In this document: positions 52,261 to 63,865 of the stretch, piece after piece
How positions within the stretch are numbered: the first letter of the stretch is position 1
Layout: each line of letters starts with the position of its first letter
Origin: Antennarius striatus
Lineage: Eukaryota > Chordata > Actinopteri > Lophiiformes > Antennariidae
Assembly (NCBI RefSeq): GCF_040054535.1
Contig: NC_090779.1
Location: 21,255,001 to 21,319,000 of the forward strand
Length of the DNA: 64,000 nucleotides
Reading direction: 5' to 3'
Translations under genes and position numbers: made by a program
Notes under the pieces: model-generated
The model's database searches: none
Seen by the model: the letters and a program-made list of their open reading frames with translations, nothing else
Told to the model about the DNA's origin: nothing

Positions 52261-53983
52261 TCAGGTCCACGCCACTTTCCTGGAGATGGCCTGTTTGAAG
52301 CATTCTGGGTCGACGTTGCCTCCGGGCCGCAGCGCCTTCTCCAGGCTCACCAACACATTTTGGTGGCACTCCCTGATGTTGACCGGGTACTTGGCCCTTA
52401 GGAGCTCGTAGGCAGCTATCAGCCTCATGTTCTGTTTCACCATCAGGTACTGGATGATACAAGTAGGCGCCAGAGAGAAGCCATCGCGACAATGCACCAG
52501 GACGCGCTTCCTCTTCTCAGTCGAGGCATCGATGCACTCGTTGATGTCCTCGAAGCAGCGCTGCTTGAGGGCGGGGCCGTCACCGAGAGCATCCGGCACG
52601 TCTCCAATATCCACCTTGAGGCGGGACCAGCTGTGGCGGGTGCCGCGAGAGCACGTGCACGGAATGAGATTGAGGCTGGGGCCCAGTTCCCCCGGCGCGC
52701 TGCTCATGTCGATGATGCTGTCGATGTTGTTGCGACACAGGGTGCGCCCGTTGTACGCCGCGTTGAGGTTTCCAACAAAGATGTAGTCCGTTACCTTGGA
52801 GATGACGGGTTCAGAGTACTGGAAGTGTTCAGGGCCACTTGGTTTGGGCTCAGGCGTGTCTGGAACCCAGGCACCAGCTGGCCCCGTAGCTGCCCTCCTG
52901 CTGTAGTTGCGTAGCTTCTTGGAGCCCGTGCGTGACGGAGGATTGGAGTCAGACTCCGAGCTGCTGTTCCAGGGTGGAGAGAACAGAGAGAAGCGGCTGG
53001 AAGATTTGTTTTTGAGTAGGATCTCGACTGGGCTGGACAGGCCCGAGCTGGACGCTGTGGTGGAAGCAGAGGCGCAGAACAAAGATGCACGTTCCAGAGA
53101 GCCTGTACTGCTGGCAGCTCCTGCACTGTGGGCCTGCTCCATCTGTACCAAACACACACACAAAACACACATGCACGTGTCATTTAACATATGTAAGCAG
53201 TTTGGTTCATTTTGTCAAACCTGTGAGGACAGGGCACGAAGTCTGCATAAACTGTGTGTTTAGACAAACCTGAGCTTTGAGGTTATTCTTCCACTCCTGC
53301 GTCTCCAGAGCTCTGAAGCGTCCGCTGCTGTCGGAGGAGATTGACATGCAGAGGGGCCGGTGAGCTCTGGGGGGCAGCTGGGGAGTGAGGGCCACAGGGG
53401 CGGGCCTCACGTATGTCTGCTCGTTCCTATTCATCATCAGGTTTGGACAGGAGCCTGGGTCACATAATAGAGAAAGTCTGACATCAACAGACAATTTGAC
53501 TGACGATCGATGAACAATCAACATTGATTAGATGTTGGGGGGTTTTTTTGGCACACAAATTAACATTTGGGGGGAAAAAGCTAGCTAGATCCAATCTTAT
53601 AAGACAGCATTTCTGAAATGTTCTGAAATTCATCAATTGCAGGACTTCATACTTTCATGTCAACATTACCAACAATCAGACAGGAGTTCACTTCATTTCC
53701 AAGGCGGCTTTCACCCACCTGCACATTCTGAGAATGTGATGGACTGAATCTGCAGAGTGTTCTGTGTTTTCAACAGGCTGTGAAGAGTTTTCACTATACC
53801 TGCAGACGAGATGTCACCATGGAATCAATTTATGAAACCCACGAGTATTCATGGATGTTTCACTGCAATAAGATGTGGGAAATCATCCGTCTCACCTATC
53901 CTTCCATTCTGTTTGAGGGGCCCCTTTGCATCCCGTTGTTTCTGTGCATTCAGTTCTTTGGTCCACTTTTCCTCGGCTTCCAT
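52261..53983 (-). CDS. Dual-specificity-phosphatase-like protein, probable pseudophosphatase
   Basis: Three exons, 53896-53983, 53270-53454 and 52261-53142, join in phase to give 384 residues. The start MEAEEKWTKEL is the only in-frame ATG after an upstream stop. Residues about 1-195 look disordered, rich in Ser and Pro, with an NRNEQTYVRPAPVALTP stretch. A dual-specificity phosphatase fold follows at about 200-362: FQYSEPVISKVTDYIFVG, a loop with VDIGDVPD holding possible general-acid Asp residues, then LVHCRDGFSLAPT. The nucleophile position Cys309 is kept, but the position that should be Arg in the CX5R loop is Leu315, so phosphate binding and catalysis should fail. That points to a binding or scaffolding role, like STYX-type proteins. 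I do not recognise the exact orthologue. A CpG-containing region upstream, with no TATA box, is the likely promoter. Confidence 0.85.
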
Positions 53984-54620
53984 GTTCCACCTCCTGCCGG
54001 CACAGAAACACGGCTCAGGCGTCCCGTCATCTTTGACCACCCGAGCAGCGCATATCAGCACCCCGCGGCGTGGACTGGCAATGCGGGTGGCATCGCTTGC
54101 TAAGCTAGCCGCTAGCTTAACTTATCCAACAAGTATGCTAGCTCTCGAGGCGTGAGTCATGTTGAGTTGGTGGAGAGTCTAACCGAGAGTTATTTCTGTC
54201 ACAGGGAGGGAGGTAAGGCCGTACCGAACTACAGCATCCACACTGCAGGGAATGACTAACATGACGACCGAACTGGTTTGATCCTATCGGTAAAAATACT
54301 GAACGTCAAACGCAACGTTAGCAACACAACCTGCGCTAACAGGCGTAGCTGATCCGCTGCTGGTTGCGGGTACTACGAGTCATTGCGCAGAAGCCTCAAC
54401 TGCCACAGCATCTTGTGTCTGTCAGCCACCACACAGCAAGCGCGAAAATCGGTGGCGAGCACCGTAAACGACACTTATTTTTGGCCCAAGTCTATCAACC
54501 AGCTAGCATGCTGGCTGTCTGGTGACTAGCTAGCTCAGGCTCGGCACTCCAGGAGCATCCCTACCGCGCGGACGCAAATGCGAAGTAAGGTCTAAGGGTA
54601 TTTTAAATCCCTCAGTAATA
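53984..54620 (-). promoter_or_regulatory. CpG-rich promoter region of the phosphatase-like gene
   Basis: CpG is frequent here compared with the A+T-rich surroundings, with repeated GCTAGC and CGC motifs and no TATA box. It lies directly upstream of the start exon. The transcription start cannot be placed. Confidence 0.5.
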
Positions 54621-57600
54621 ACTTCCAGGTTGTTTTTAAATAACATGACAATTTAAAGCAGGGAAACTGTTCCACAACATCAGTTGTTAAATCCATGGCT
54701 AATTACTTAAGGTCATAATTTGTAAAATTCAACAACAGAAAGCAGGACTGGGGGTACCTGAGTTGCCTGTAAGGCTAACTACGGCAAATTAACGCTCATT
54801 AATAGGGATTGTTCGGTCTATATGCGAACGTATTCCGAGTGGGCGGGAATGAACGGCTTCTTAATTTATTCAAGATGCTTTGAGTTCGTTCGTATTTTGT
54901 GACGGCTGATTCAGATGAATGAAACTAACGCCTTTTCCAAATATAACGCTTTAAATGCTGTATATCAAGGCAATTAAAAATCTCAAGATGGTCACATCTG
55001 ATTTCTTTTGACTTAGGATCATGAGCAATGATATGACTTTAAAAATACTATACCTGTACACTCCTGTCTTGTGCTGAATATGCAAAGATTTAACGAAATT
55101 ACATAAGCATATAAACCCAGACAAAACTATCAGAAGGAAAACAAATTAGTAGTACTTCAGAAAATATGAGAGAAAAGTGTGAAAACTGAAAATGGATTTG
55201 TTCAGCAGTTATTCTTGAGCATCCCGTTAATTCTTTTTGCAACTCTTCTGAATTTTCTGATACTACAAGTACTTGGGGCTCCACATTGACAATAAAGTGC
55301 ACAGGGGGAGGCACACTGACTCCATCTTCTCTATACTGTGGTGTGCTGGGGCAATGGTCTATGATCCACAGGGCTGGTGACGTTGTTGGAGTAAAGTTAG
55401 ACTCACTTACTACCGTGGTGGAGAGGAGGACATTATCCAAACTGAGCCAGATTATAGATCCTATTTTCACTTTTGAAGGTTTAAGTAATTCTATCTTACA
55501 AAAAAAAAAACCTTTACTTTTACTTAATGAATGTACAATAAATGCAAAACCTTTACATAAAAAAAGTAGTTTTTGTGTTGTATATATTTACTTAAGTAAA
55601 AAGAAAATGAAAAATTATCTGAATCTTTGGGATTGTTACATCCAAGAAATAAACGATTTGGACAAAAGGTCATCTACATTAAAGCAATAAAATTACCATA
55701 ACCTCACTTTAAGCAGAAAAACCTCAAACATCAATCACAAAGGCAGGTATTTTTACATAATGAAGTATCTCATCATTTGTGTCACATGAAACATAATCAG
55801 AAAAAGCTTAGCAATTATCAGGTCATCAAATATAGTATAACAATATGCAATTGCAGGAGCCTACTTTTTAACAGTCACATATTAACAAAACTCTAAATAT
55901 CAGCTCCCTTTAAATGTAATCTGCCCCTCCATCACATCACAGCATCGGTTTTATAATCCACTCACCGTGTGTGTGCGTGTGTGTGTGTGCGTGATGCTGG
56001 TTGTAGGTGTTCGCCTGTTTCTCAGTGTCTCAGCAGACTGACCGGAGCAGCGGCAGACAACAATTATCTAGGAGCTGATCTGGAGCTTCTCTTTTTTTTT
56101 TCCCCTTCTTCTTGTGTTTAATTGGATGGTTGGGCCTCTCTCCAGGTATCCTGGTAACCCACCAGCCTGCTGATGTCACTGCTCTCTATAATGAAGTGTG
56201 AGTGTATCTAGCTGCCTTTGTCAATAACCAGGCAGGGAAATTCACAAGAGATAAGAGCAACAATGAAGGCCATGTCTGCCATGATGTGATTCAAAGTGAG
56301 GCGGATACAATCGGCTTCTTTACTTACACAGATTATATAATTCTTAACCTTTTTAGATTTTTACATATAGTGCTTCAAATTCTCTAGATATTGCTAAATA
56401 GCACGGTTAAAGGACCATTCTAGGTTTTATTTGTTTGCTTGTCTGTTGTTGTTGTTGTTGTTTTTGTTTATTTGCAGATTTAATTGGATACCGTTGTTCC
56501 AAAATACAAATCATGATGATGCTTATTGATATTATTTGCAGATTAATTAAGAAGCAACTTCAAATATTTAAAGGTGATGGCTTAAAGAACAGCAAGTTTA
56601 TGTTATTTGGATGAACTGACATGTTAAAATAAACTATGGTGATATTAACAGGTCTTTAGGAGGTTGGAAATTAGCAGAGCTATAAAAATTTAATTAAACT
56701 GAGAATATATACTAATTCATAGCTTAATAGAGCCACAATTTTCAAGTAAAATCAAAGATTTAAGTGATGAATTTTATGGTTTATTTTTTAAATATGTACT
56801 AATTATAGATATGAACCATTGAAGCGCTGTTATTTATATATAGCTAGATGGATAGATATATAGATAGATAAATTAATAGCATTTTTTAGAATCAATTAAT
56901 TTTCTCCAAGCAATAAACATTAAGTACTCTCAAAGTCCCTTAAACTGTTCCTAATGTGTATCCCAAGATGCTTAAGTTCTCAAACTGAAAAACCAATTCA
57001 AACCCTAACACATGTCGTATTTAAATGGTTGGAATGCTCGCCCCTGATTGGCTTGTTTTCAAGGCATGGTTAGAATGACTCTTGATCAAGACAGAGGAAG
57101 CTGTGATGCAGCTCCCTCAGAAATATATCCAATCTGTCTGTCCACACATGTGGATGGCGTTCCATCACGGTTCTTATTTGTCACGACTGAAGACACTCAT
57201 GAGATGAATATAAACAACAACAAAAAAAAAGCGCCATCAGCGTATGTACACATCTCTAATGTCAAGCATAAATGAGCCTTTAATCTTTCAGAAATGTGAC
57301 AAGCACAAGGGAGAAAGTGTGAGAAAAGAGGCCTTTAAATCATCTCTGGGTGTAGGACTGAGTAGGTGGGACATTTGAATTTAAAAGAGGCTCCTTGAGG
57401 TCCTCAGCTCATCAGTGCTGGACCTTATCCGGCCTGTTGACACCTGCCAGAGGTAAAAGGAACATCACAAGGCTACTAGAAAGAATCAAGCTTGTTATAC
57501 AGCAGAAAACAGAACTGATGGACAGATGATGTTTCTATTTAAGGCTCTTTGAATCAGAGGTTATGTGTTTTACAATTTAGATTTTTAATTTATTAATGGG

Positions 57601-58114
57601 AAAACCAGGTTTGATGCATTTGCACCACCTTGTTATCTTCACCAGTGGACTGGGACAAGCTGAGTGATTGTGCTCTCTTTTATTTGTTGGCTTGTCCAAA
57701 AAGTTTTCAGTAGATTTTGATGAAATTTTATGCAATAGTTGATGCTGGGTCCAGCAAGAAGTGATTAAATTTGAGTTACGTTGTCAATATAATGAAAAAA
57801 AACACAATATTTGAGATCATTCAGATTAAGAGTCACCAAATGAATTTCAGGTCAGATGAAAGGTAAGTTTATCAAGCCAAAAAAAAATAAAAAATACAGA
57901 TCCACCATTACGGAAATGTTTTTATTAGCAGCTCATGAACAACTGATAATAAACACGTGATTTAAAATGTTTGTAGTTGTTGTCTCATGCCAACGGCATT
58001 AGGTGATGTCATCGTGTGCGCTATGTACACCAGCTCGGCTTGAGAAGAGTCCGAAGTTATTTACAGCTAAGGTTTAAACCATTTCTTCAAGCCTCCAGAC
58101 ATCAAGGAAATAAT
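54621..58114. other. Spacer with LINE relic and simple repeats
   Basis: Apart from the reverse-transcriptase fragment near 55.3 kb and short TG and GATA runs near 55.98 and 56.85 kb, nothing was recognised. Confidence 0.55.
55255..55480 (+). mobile_element. LINE reverse-transcriptase 3' fragment, broken
   Basis: One frame reads YKYLGLHIDNKVHRGRHTDS, the YLG...D.KL.W..H motif near the end of a LINE reverse transcriptase. A second frame reads AGDVVGVKLDSLTTVVERRT then LSKLSQIID, the conserved C-terminal end of a family abundant in fish (L2-like, from memory). The part between them is deleted, including most of the SRLYFLRRLRSF segment, and the two halves are out of frame. A stop codon follows the first half. 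It is a short dead copy. Confidence 0.7.
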
Positions 58115-58507
58115 ATGAAACACGCTTTTTTTATGTGTGACTTTCTGAGGATTGTGTTTCTCCTGCTTACAGGATTACCTCTTCTTTCTGGTAAGATAAG
58201 ATTCCAGTTCAACATCAAGTCAAGATGGAGTTAAAAAAAAAAAAATCATCCCCTCAGTTTCCTGTTGGTTGGTTTGTGTGCAGAGCTCAAGGGCCGGTTA
58301 ATGAAGATGAGTCTGATCTCCAGAGGCCTGAAGCAGCAGGAAGACACACCTGCTGAACTCAGCTTGATTGATCTCTGTTCTTATTTTCAAACTCCATCCA
58401 TCTGGGGGAAAGACGAGGGAGCGCAGAGCTCCGAACACACAACCTCCATCTGCTGCTGCTCAGCCACACATGTTGATGTTGAATGTTTGTGGATCAAAAA
58501 AGGGTGA
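58115..58507 (+). CDS. Tentative small secreted cysteine-containing protein
   Basis: The only + strand gene candidate. Exon 1 (58115-58190) starts MKHAFFMCDFLRIVFLLLTG and continues LPLLS: a hydrophobic signal peptide that ends at a GTAAGA donor after one base of a split codon. After a 93-base intron with a pyrimidine-rich acceptor (GGTTTGTGTGCAG), exon 2 (58284-58507) continues in frame with ELKGRLMKMSLISRG to a TGA, 99 residues in all. The mature part has cysteines in LCSYFQTPSIWG and in SICCCSATHVDVECLWIKKG, its C-terminus. A phase-1 intron right after a signal peptide is typical of secreted and receptor proteins. The family is not recognised. A start at the second ATG (58133) is also possible. 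No TATA box or clear poly(A) signal was found, which lowers confidence. Confidence 0.35.
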
Positions 58508-59595
58508 AGGGAAAGAGTCCAAAAGGTCACGATTTAGTTATGACAAAAATAATGGAATTTCAAGATATTTATATTTACGCATGTATGAAATATTTTGTTA
58601 TTTCTGATCCTCCGCCTCTTATTAATTGGATGTGTGTGAGTTGAGCATGAAGCCGGAGATGGTTTGAACTTTTTTTGTCTCTCTGAGCCGGAAGTGACCA
58701 TATTTGAATGAGAGGTTGGAGCTTGTGAGGATATGCATTGCCACCTGACAAGAAACATAAAACCATCCTGTGGTGACAAAATTAAAAGCTGGATTATGAC
58801 TCACACCAAATTCAACATTTCACTGCTGATTTGTGCTTCTTGTCTTCATGGTTTTTACAAACTGGCCATGAACACCTCATTTCATTTCACCTGTATTTAT
58901 TCTCATATAGTCAGAATCACATATAAATGTCTTGCAGAGAGAAAGCGACAATTTCATTTGATTCTAAAATGTGGATTTTAGGTAGAAAGGGGATAAATAA
59001 ATATTTTAACGTTCTAAATATTCCATAAATACAATTCAATTGTTAAATATTAAATTTAAGGATTAGCTAAATTTTTCTGTGACACATTTAAGGACCTAAT
59101 ACCTATATAAACTACAGGCCATGATGCTCAAGGCTCAGAAATGGAAATTTTGTGGTTACACGTGAGGCAACATGAGCTGACACCTTTAAACTGTAATTCC
59201 TGGCACTACCAACAGATGGTGCAAAAGAGTTCCAGAAGATTTTCAATTAATTGATACTGTAAACATTTTAATTGAGGTTAGCTTATTCAGAAAGAGCTGA
59301 AAGGAGCTTTAAGGAAGCCACATACACATATATTTAACACATAAAACTATAGAATACCATTAATGTGAAAAGGATGAAGAAGAATGTGTAAAAAGTGCTC
59401 CGATTTGAAATAATAAGATTCATAAACTTTAATACTAACATATTATTGTTAATCTTGAATGTAAAATACAAAGTGTTCAGTCAGACAGACGTGATGATTT
59501 CCTTCTGATAGGAGCGTCTGTGAAATTTCCTTCAAATAATCACATTATGTTTCCGTAGCAGAAGTGATGTCATGACGGACAAAACCACTGCTGTG
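58508..59595. other. Spacer between the secreted-protein candidate and syt8
   Basis: No exon or repeat family was recognised. An ATTAAA at 59428-59433 on the minus strand is a possible poly(A) signal for syt8. Confidence 0.5.
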
Positions 59596-62500
59596 TTAGA
59601 AAGGTATTTTGTCAGCTAGGGGTATCTTCTTTTTCAGGGTCAGGGTGGAGTTGACCTGTTCAGCTGACAACAGGTTGTGCCACTGAGCGACCGGCCGCCG
59701 CGGGTTGGACAACATGTCAGCCCAGTGCTTGAGTTGATTCCCCGAGGCGTCGCATCCAAGGAAGATCTTCCCTATGGGGTCATTTCGGGAAACATTGTCG
59801 TGGTCCCAGACCGAGATCACCAGGTTCACCCTCTGTGGAGGAACAGAGGTTTTGGTCTATTTGAGACTCATTTTTAGTATATTAACCAAATCTAAACAAA
59901 ATTCTGGCAAGTCTGTCGTACTGAAAGTGATTAACGTTGTCTTTTCAAAATATAATTTTTTCCCATTTCCCTCCATGTGGTTTATTATAGTCAGTTTTGT
60001 CTTTGTTTGCGTTGCTGCTGTGCTGATGTAAAGCCTTTATGAGATACTTTTAGGGATTATTATGTTTGATTATGTTAAAATAACCACGATCCCATTGAAT
60101 GTTGACTTACGAGTTAAATACAATAATATTTGAGTTGTTTTTAAACAAACATTCCAATTGGAATCGAGCCAAGGACACCCTCAGATCGGGCTTTACTTTC
60201 TCTTATCAGGTGATACTCACCTGGATTTGATCAAATGACACGTCAAAGACGAAGGACTCATTGTAGTAAGGATTTAAAGTCTTCTTCTTATACGTGGTCT
60301 TCTTTTTCTTCCATTTTCTCTTGTCCAAAGCCAACACCACCTTCACATAAGGATCTGCAAACACCAACCTGATGTCAAATTCTTGACTGAACAGGAATGG
60401 AGAAATTTTTCTTCAAAAAGTTTGAACATTATAAAATAAATAACAACAGCAATCGAAACATGAAAAAACATGCATTTGAAAATATTTTAAATGAGTAGAA
60501 TTCTCAATCCAGTATATGAATTTCTTCAAAATTTCAATAAAATGCTTCATTAAAAGTTTTTTAGCTATCTAAAAAAAAATCATCCACAAAGCCTTACTGA
60601 ATAAAATAGGCTTAGGTATCACAGCAGATATCAAATTAATACTGCATAGAATGTATTTTTAATTGAATACATCAACAGGAAGGAGGTGGTGAAGAGCCTA
60701 TAAAGTAACTAATTTACTCATTTGAAATATTTAATGAGTATAAAGTCCAAGAGTTGGTGTTGGGTTGTTCACCCTCAACTGACCGGCTTCAGAGAACCAC
60801 CATCAAACCTCTGGAGTTATTGAATGTGAGATCCCGTCTCCCTCTGACCTGAATTTCCTCCAACATCCATACTCTTCAGGTCTCTGGCTTCCAGGATGAT
60901 CACAGTCAGTTTTCCGGCAGTGGGAACGTAACGCAGAGAGAAGCAAATCTCCCCCAAGTTTTCCTCCTGCGGCGCAAACACAAGACAATCACGACAAAAA
61001 TCTAGTGTGGTTTTATTTTCTGCTCAGAGGAACATACAGTAGAAGGAAAACAACCAGTCAGACTGACATTCACCCCTACAGGAAATTTTAGCATTGACAA
61101 CTCTACCAAAGGCCAGAAATCTTTACAGCAAATATAAAACATGAGGAATAAAATGAGACATCTAAAGAAACCAAACAACATTAGTAAGATAATGCAACAT
61201 TGGTGAATTGGAGATTCTAAATAAACATAGGTATGAATGAGGGTGAGAGTGGATCTGCTGTCTTTCAAAATGGGATATACCCAGGTTGTCATGGTAAATG
61301 AGAACTGATTCTTATTTGATTACCTGGTTAAATAAAGGTTAAATAAAATAAAATACCTGTGACAGCGCATGAAGAAGGTATGAAAAATGAATGAATAAAA
61401 TCTAATAAAATGATCATAGTACTTATATACGAGAGCCTCCGTGAGACTATGTTATCTCCATCATCATTCCTGTTTTGTTTCCTGTCAAAACATCAATACT
61501 CTCCAGCAACTCTCATATGACGCGTTGTGAAAAAGAGAGCAATGGCAAGGAGAACCTCAAACTTTGCGGGTTCTGCGAGGTCCTGCCACTCCTCCATGAC
61601 GTGGTTCCAGTCAACTTTGCCGAGCTCCAGCCTGATCTCACCGATGATGGCGTGTTTGGAGAAGCGGTTGAAGTCATACACCTGCATCACGACGATCGAC
61701 TTCAGGAGGTTCGACTTGGATATCTGCAGAGACATAGCGCATTAAAACCAGACGCATCAGTTTGTTTTCAGGGCCTGAGGTTCAGCAGCACCCACCAATT
61801 CAAATTTGAATTTTGTGAATATCAAACACACTGCAGTTTAATGTTTTTTAGAATTCTACCAGCCAAAGTATGAAAGTGTGACATAAACAAAACAAGGTAA
61901 TTAGTCCTTTTAAAGAAATCTCTTACCGGGAACTGAAAGTGTTCATTGTACATGGGATTCAGGGTGTTTTTCAATACTTTGGTCTCACAGGTTTTGTTTT
62001 TGTCAGGGAGGATGTAGACTCTGCTGTACGGGTCCGAGCTTTTTCCCAGGTCCATGGCCTTCAGGCCATTGGCTTGTTTGATGCCCACTATGAGCTTGGA
62101 GACATGCAAAGAAGAGGTGCTGACAAACTGTACGACTCCACAAGTGAAAACAAGTTTGATAAAGTTTCTGTGTCCCCAAATATGAATCTATCTGTATATC
62201 AGTGTCATGTGAAAATGAACCAAACCTCACCTTTTCTGCAGTCTAACAAAGTAAAACTACTTTCACTTCTAGCATAACATCCTTCAATCTCTAAATGAGC
62301 TATCTGTGGGTGAGCTGCATTGTGGGTAATGCAGGTGAGGAAACGGTGGAGCTAACTAGTCACCTCAGAGCGAGCAGTGTTGTACTCCAGAGAGTAGAGC
62401 AGCTTTCCTCTTGCCTCTTGTTTAGTCGCACCATAGTCCGTATCTGACGCCTCTTGCTGAACCTATCAGTGCACAGGAAGTAAAAAAGCTAACAAGCTTT

Positions 62501-63865
62501 TTTAGGGGACCTATCAACATAATCTGATTTGTTAACATAAATGTTTTCTAATCTGCTGCAGGTTCCTACTTTCAAAGGGTTTGATGCCACAGAGACATTA
62601 GCCAACAATGAATGAAGGCCCCTTCAGCCGGAATCATGACAAAACAACCCTGGGATCATTTCAGTTTTTCACCTGTAGAGGGAGCTGTCACTCACCAGAG
62701 CTGAAGTGGTTTTTCCATCCACTTTTTTCGAACCAGTCTTGCTATTCTTCTTTCGCTTCTTTCCTTTTTTGCAACAGCACTTGATGCAGATGCACAGACA
62801 GCTGAACAGAATCAGCAGCCCACCACACACAAAGATAGTGTAAACCGCCCATCGAGGCACTGCAGGAGATAAAAACCGTTGATTTCATCCTTGAAGATAT
62901 GGAGTGTCCACGCAAAGTCACGACAAAGACTAGACATTTGACAGCTTTACATTTTACATTTAAGTAATGCCGTTTTAATTCCGCCACAGCACGATCACCA
63001 GGACCAGGTGAAAGGTTTGTTGTGAGAAAAAAGTGATGAGGAGGCTAATAAGACCATAATAAGGTTGACTATAATAAGATTAGCATTGGCACACTGGACC
63101 AGAAAGTCTGGAAATTTTAATGATTATAAAAAGTGAACGAAACCATAAAAACCCATTAGTGAGACTAAGTCAGACAGGGTGAGGGTGACTAATGTTCAGT
63201 TCCACCTGCCTGGGTTTTCTCCTAAATCTCTAGCTTCCTCACACCTCCAACAACATGCAGTTTAGGTGAAATGATCACTATAAATTCACCGTAGGTTTGA
63301 GTGTGAGCGTGAAGGGGTGTCTGTCTTTCTGTCCAGGATTCGGATAAGAGTCTCATCCACAAGAAGATGAATGAATGAAGCTAAGCCCCACTTCTCAGTG
63401 ATGGTTTCCTGAGGTCTATATTTTATCAGCTATCTTTCATAATTACAGATTCAGGGTAATAAAAGTGCTAAACGCATTCTACGTCAACTGCAACTCATTT
63501 TGAAGAGGCGAAGATTTAAAAGCTCTGCTCAGGTCACATGAATTTAAGGATCTTTGCTTGATTTTTGAGGCAACACAGCTCTTTAGTGACTTACAGGGGA
63601 TCCTGTTCAGCAGGTCATTGATGTAATGAGAAGCAACGGCAGCGATCGGGTTGAGGGTGGTGTTAGTGGAGGCGAGGGTGGTGGTGAACTTGGTGGTCAG
63701 GTGGGTGGTCGGGTGGGGGGTCGGGTGGGTTGTCAGGTGGGTGGTTGGGTGGGTGGTTGGGTGGGTGGTTGGTGGACTGGATGTGGCGGTGGGTGGAACA
63801 GCTGTTGTTGTTAAGCCATTATGCTTTGGTGTAGTTGGATTTCTAGGCGGGCGGGTGGTCGGCAT
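59596..63865 (-). CDS. syt8: Synaptotagmin, probably synaptotagmin 8
   Basis: Vesicle-trafficking membrane protein with two C2 domains. Coding exons are 63595-63865, 62696-62859, 62364-62462, 61927-62094, 61556-61723, 60849-60966, 60221-60354 and 59596-59832, giving 452 residues with all phases consistent. Residues 1-75 are Thr/Pro-rich with [15 protein letters not shown] repeats. A membrane span follows at about 94-117 ([20 protein letters not shown]), then cysteines and a KKGKKRKK patch. C2A covers about 164-290. It keeps Asp193, Asp199 and Asp251 but has Asn253 and Ala259 where Ca2+-binding Asp is expected. C2B (about 291-430) keeps all five: 324, 330, 384, 386, 392. The C-terminal half contains [20 protein letters not shown], which resembles mammalian SYT8 (LQHWADMLAHARRPIAQ). 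Neighbourhood with tnni2 fits SYT8. The donor at 61554 (GTTCTC) is weak. The start exon has an acceptor at 63886, so a 5' exon lies further right, possibly beyond the window. Confidence 0.88.
61262..61352 (+). repeat. 3' tail of an interspersed element
   Basis: TGGTAAATGAGAACTGATTC then TACCTGGTTAAATAAAGG and TTAAATAAAATAAA. This ending (GTAAATGAGAA...CTGGTTAAATAAAGGTTAAATAAA) is widespread at the 3' ends of teleost retroposons, recalled from memory. It lies in an intron of syt8. Confidence 0.5.
63195..63345 (+). repeat. Interspersed teleost repeat relic
   Basis: Ordered pieces of a familiar fish repeat: GGGTTTTCTCC, CTTCCTCACACCTCC, ACATGCAGTTTAGGTG, ATAAATTCACCGTAGGTTTG, AGTGTGAGCGTGAAGGGGTG and TCTGTCTTTCTGTCC. 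It lies in the first coding intron of syt8 and is diverged. Confidence 0.55.

Noticed and set aside
52492-52914. 140-codon + strand frame opposite the phosphatase-like gene
   Set aside because: It is the antisense shadow of a G+C-rich coding exon.
53984-54061. Upstream extension of the phosphatase-like protein (VLICAARVVKDDG)
   Set aside because: The frame is open but has no ATG before a stop upstream. It is kept as 5' UTR.
59210-59224. CCAACAGATGGTGC as a CTCF-like site
   Set aside because: Two mismatches at key positions.
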